The position numbers were made by a program, and so were the translations under genes. From the NCBI GenBank assembly GCA_038746745.1, contig JBCDKJ010000056.1:1-22468 (forward strand): 22,468 bases of DNA. Reading direction: 5' to 3'. The notes beneath the pieces were generated by a model. The model was not told the DNA's origin and ran no database searches. It saw nothing but the letters and a program-made list of their open reading frames with translations. The stretch is from JANQIO01 sp038746745. Lineage in GTDB: Bacteria > Pseudomonadota > Gammaproteobacteria > Pseudomonadales > Halieaceae. Positions 21,934-22,468 of the stretch are shown piece after piece (within the stretch, counting starts at the first letter, position 1; the number at the start of each line of letters is the position of its first letter).

Positions 21934-22468
21934 GTCGCGCCCTTCGCGGGCGCGTGGATAGAAACATCCTCACTGAGACCGCCCTTGCCCAGCGACCCAA
22001 GTCGCGCCCTTCGCGGGCGCGTGGATAGAAACCCTCACCAAGATCGGGAGAAGGCAGTTGTTCAGGTCGCGCCCTTCGCGGGCGCGTGGATAGAAACATC
22101 TTGCAGAGGGAGAAACGGTTCAGCAGGTCATGTCGCGCCCTTCGCGGGCGCGTGGATAGAAACTTTGCAGAGGGCCAAATAAGCAATGTCCGCTTTAGTC
22201 GCGCCCTTCGCGGGCGCGTGGATAGAAACCCCCATGGCCTGATCGCCATAACCAGGGCTTGGAGGTCGCGCCCTTCGCGGGCGCGTGGATAGAAACTTCG
22301 TCGATAGCCGCAATGAAGCGCTTGTTGAAGACGTCGCGCCCTTCGCGGGCGCGTGGATAGAAACTCCTCTCCGAGTTCATTGTCAGCGACGCCGTTAAGT
22401 CGCGCCCTTCGCGGGCGCGTGGATAGAAACATGGGTGGGCCTATTGGTGCAGCACTCGGTGCCGGTCG
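21934..22468 (+). CRISPR. Type I-C CRISPR array, leader-proximal end, cut by the window edge
   Basis: Eight identical 32-nt repeats lie at 21934-21965, 22001-22032, 22066-22097, 22132-22163, 22198-22229, 22265-22296, 22333-22364 and 22399-22430. A ninth starts at 22465. Each begins GTCGCGCCC and ends GTGGATAGAAAC. The seven-base arms CGCGCCC and GGGCGCG around TTCGC form the hairpin that Cas5c would cut; the last 11 bases (TGGATAGAAAC) would be the 5' handle. Spacers are 35, 33, 34, 34, 35, 36, 34 and 34 nt. No repeat is degenerate, as expected for the leader end. Transcription runs away from cas2. Total array length is unknown. Confidence 0.99.

Noticed and set aside
21920..22432. Minus-strand 170-codon open frame across the array with repeated FLSTRPRRAR, plus others reading VSIHAPAKGAT
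   Set aside because: It is translation of CRISPR repeats in a frame without stops; such artefact proteins are common in databases and not genes.

Overview
The window looks like a gammaproteobacterial chromosome segment of roughly 55-58% GC (estimated by eye). Evidence is the prfB-lysS pair, xseA divergent from guaB followed by guaA, a QseG-like lipoprotein, and proteobacterial signalling genes. A marine lineage such as Halieaceae/Cellvibrionales is possible, but the sequence does not prove it. No rRNA, tRNA or transposase was found.

Bases 1-2658 (+ strand) hold the 3' part of prfB, complete lysS, and a small lipoprotein gene whose candidate promoter would make a nearly leaderless mRNA. Bases 2591-6142 (- strand) form a tightly overlapping three-gene signalling operon: a class III nucleotide cyclase with a histidine-containing pseudo-DHp segment and a receiver domain, a single-domain response regulator, and a HAMP-type membrane histidine kinase. 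A Crp/Fnr-family cyclic-nucleotide-binding regulator (6310-6960, +) diverges from it. The arrangement suggests a local circuit: kinase, receiver(s), cyclase, cyclic nucleotide, Crp-like factor. Active-site residues raise the possibility that the product is cGMP and not cAMP.

Bases 6976-11667 are housekeeping: xseA (-), then guaB and guaA (+), with a clear rho-independent terminator between guaB and guaA.

Bases 11668-22468 are an accessory region. It starts with a HigBA/RelE-type toxin-antitoxin pair behind a palindromic operator candidate. A 455-bp gap with a 19-bp palindrome follows, then a WYL-domain regulator on the same strand as the cas genes. After that comes a complete type I-C CRISPR-Cas locus in canonical order: cas3, cas5c, cas8c, cas7c, cas4, cas1, cas2, leader, array. 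The small subunit Cas11c is visible as an in-frame internal gene in cas8c, with its own strong ribosome binding site. The array has eight identical 32-nt repeats and eight spacers of 33-36 nt, and it runs off the right edge just as a ninth repeat starts.

I found no wholly unknown system. The most novel-looking parts are the cyclase/phosphorelay/Crp circuit with its unusual cyclase architecture and specificity residues, and the WYL regulator placed to control the type I-C locus. The Cas11c internal start is a clear case of a known but usually unannotated gene.
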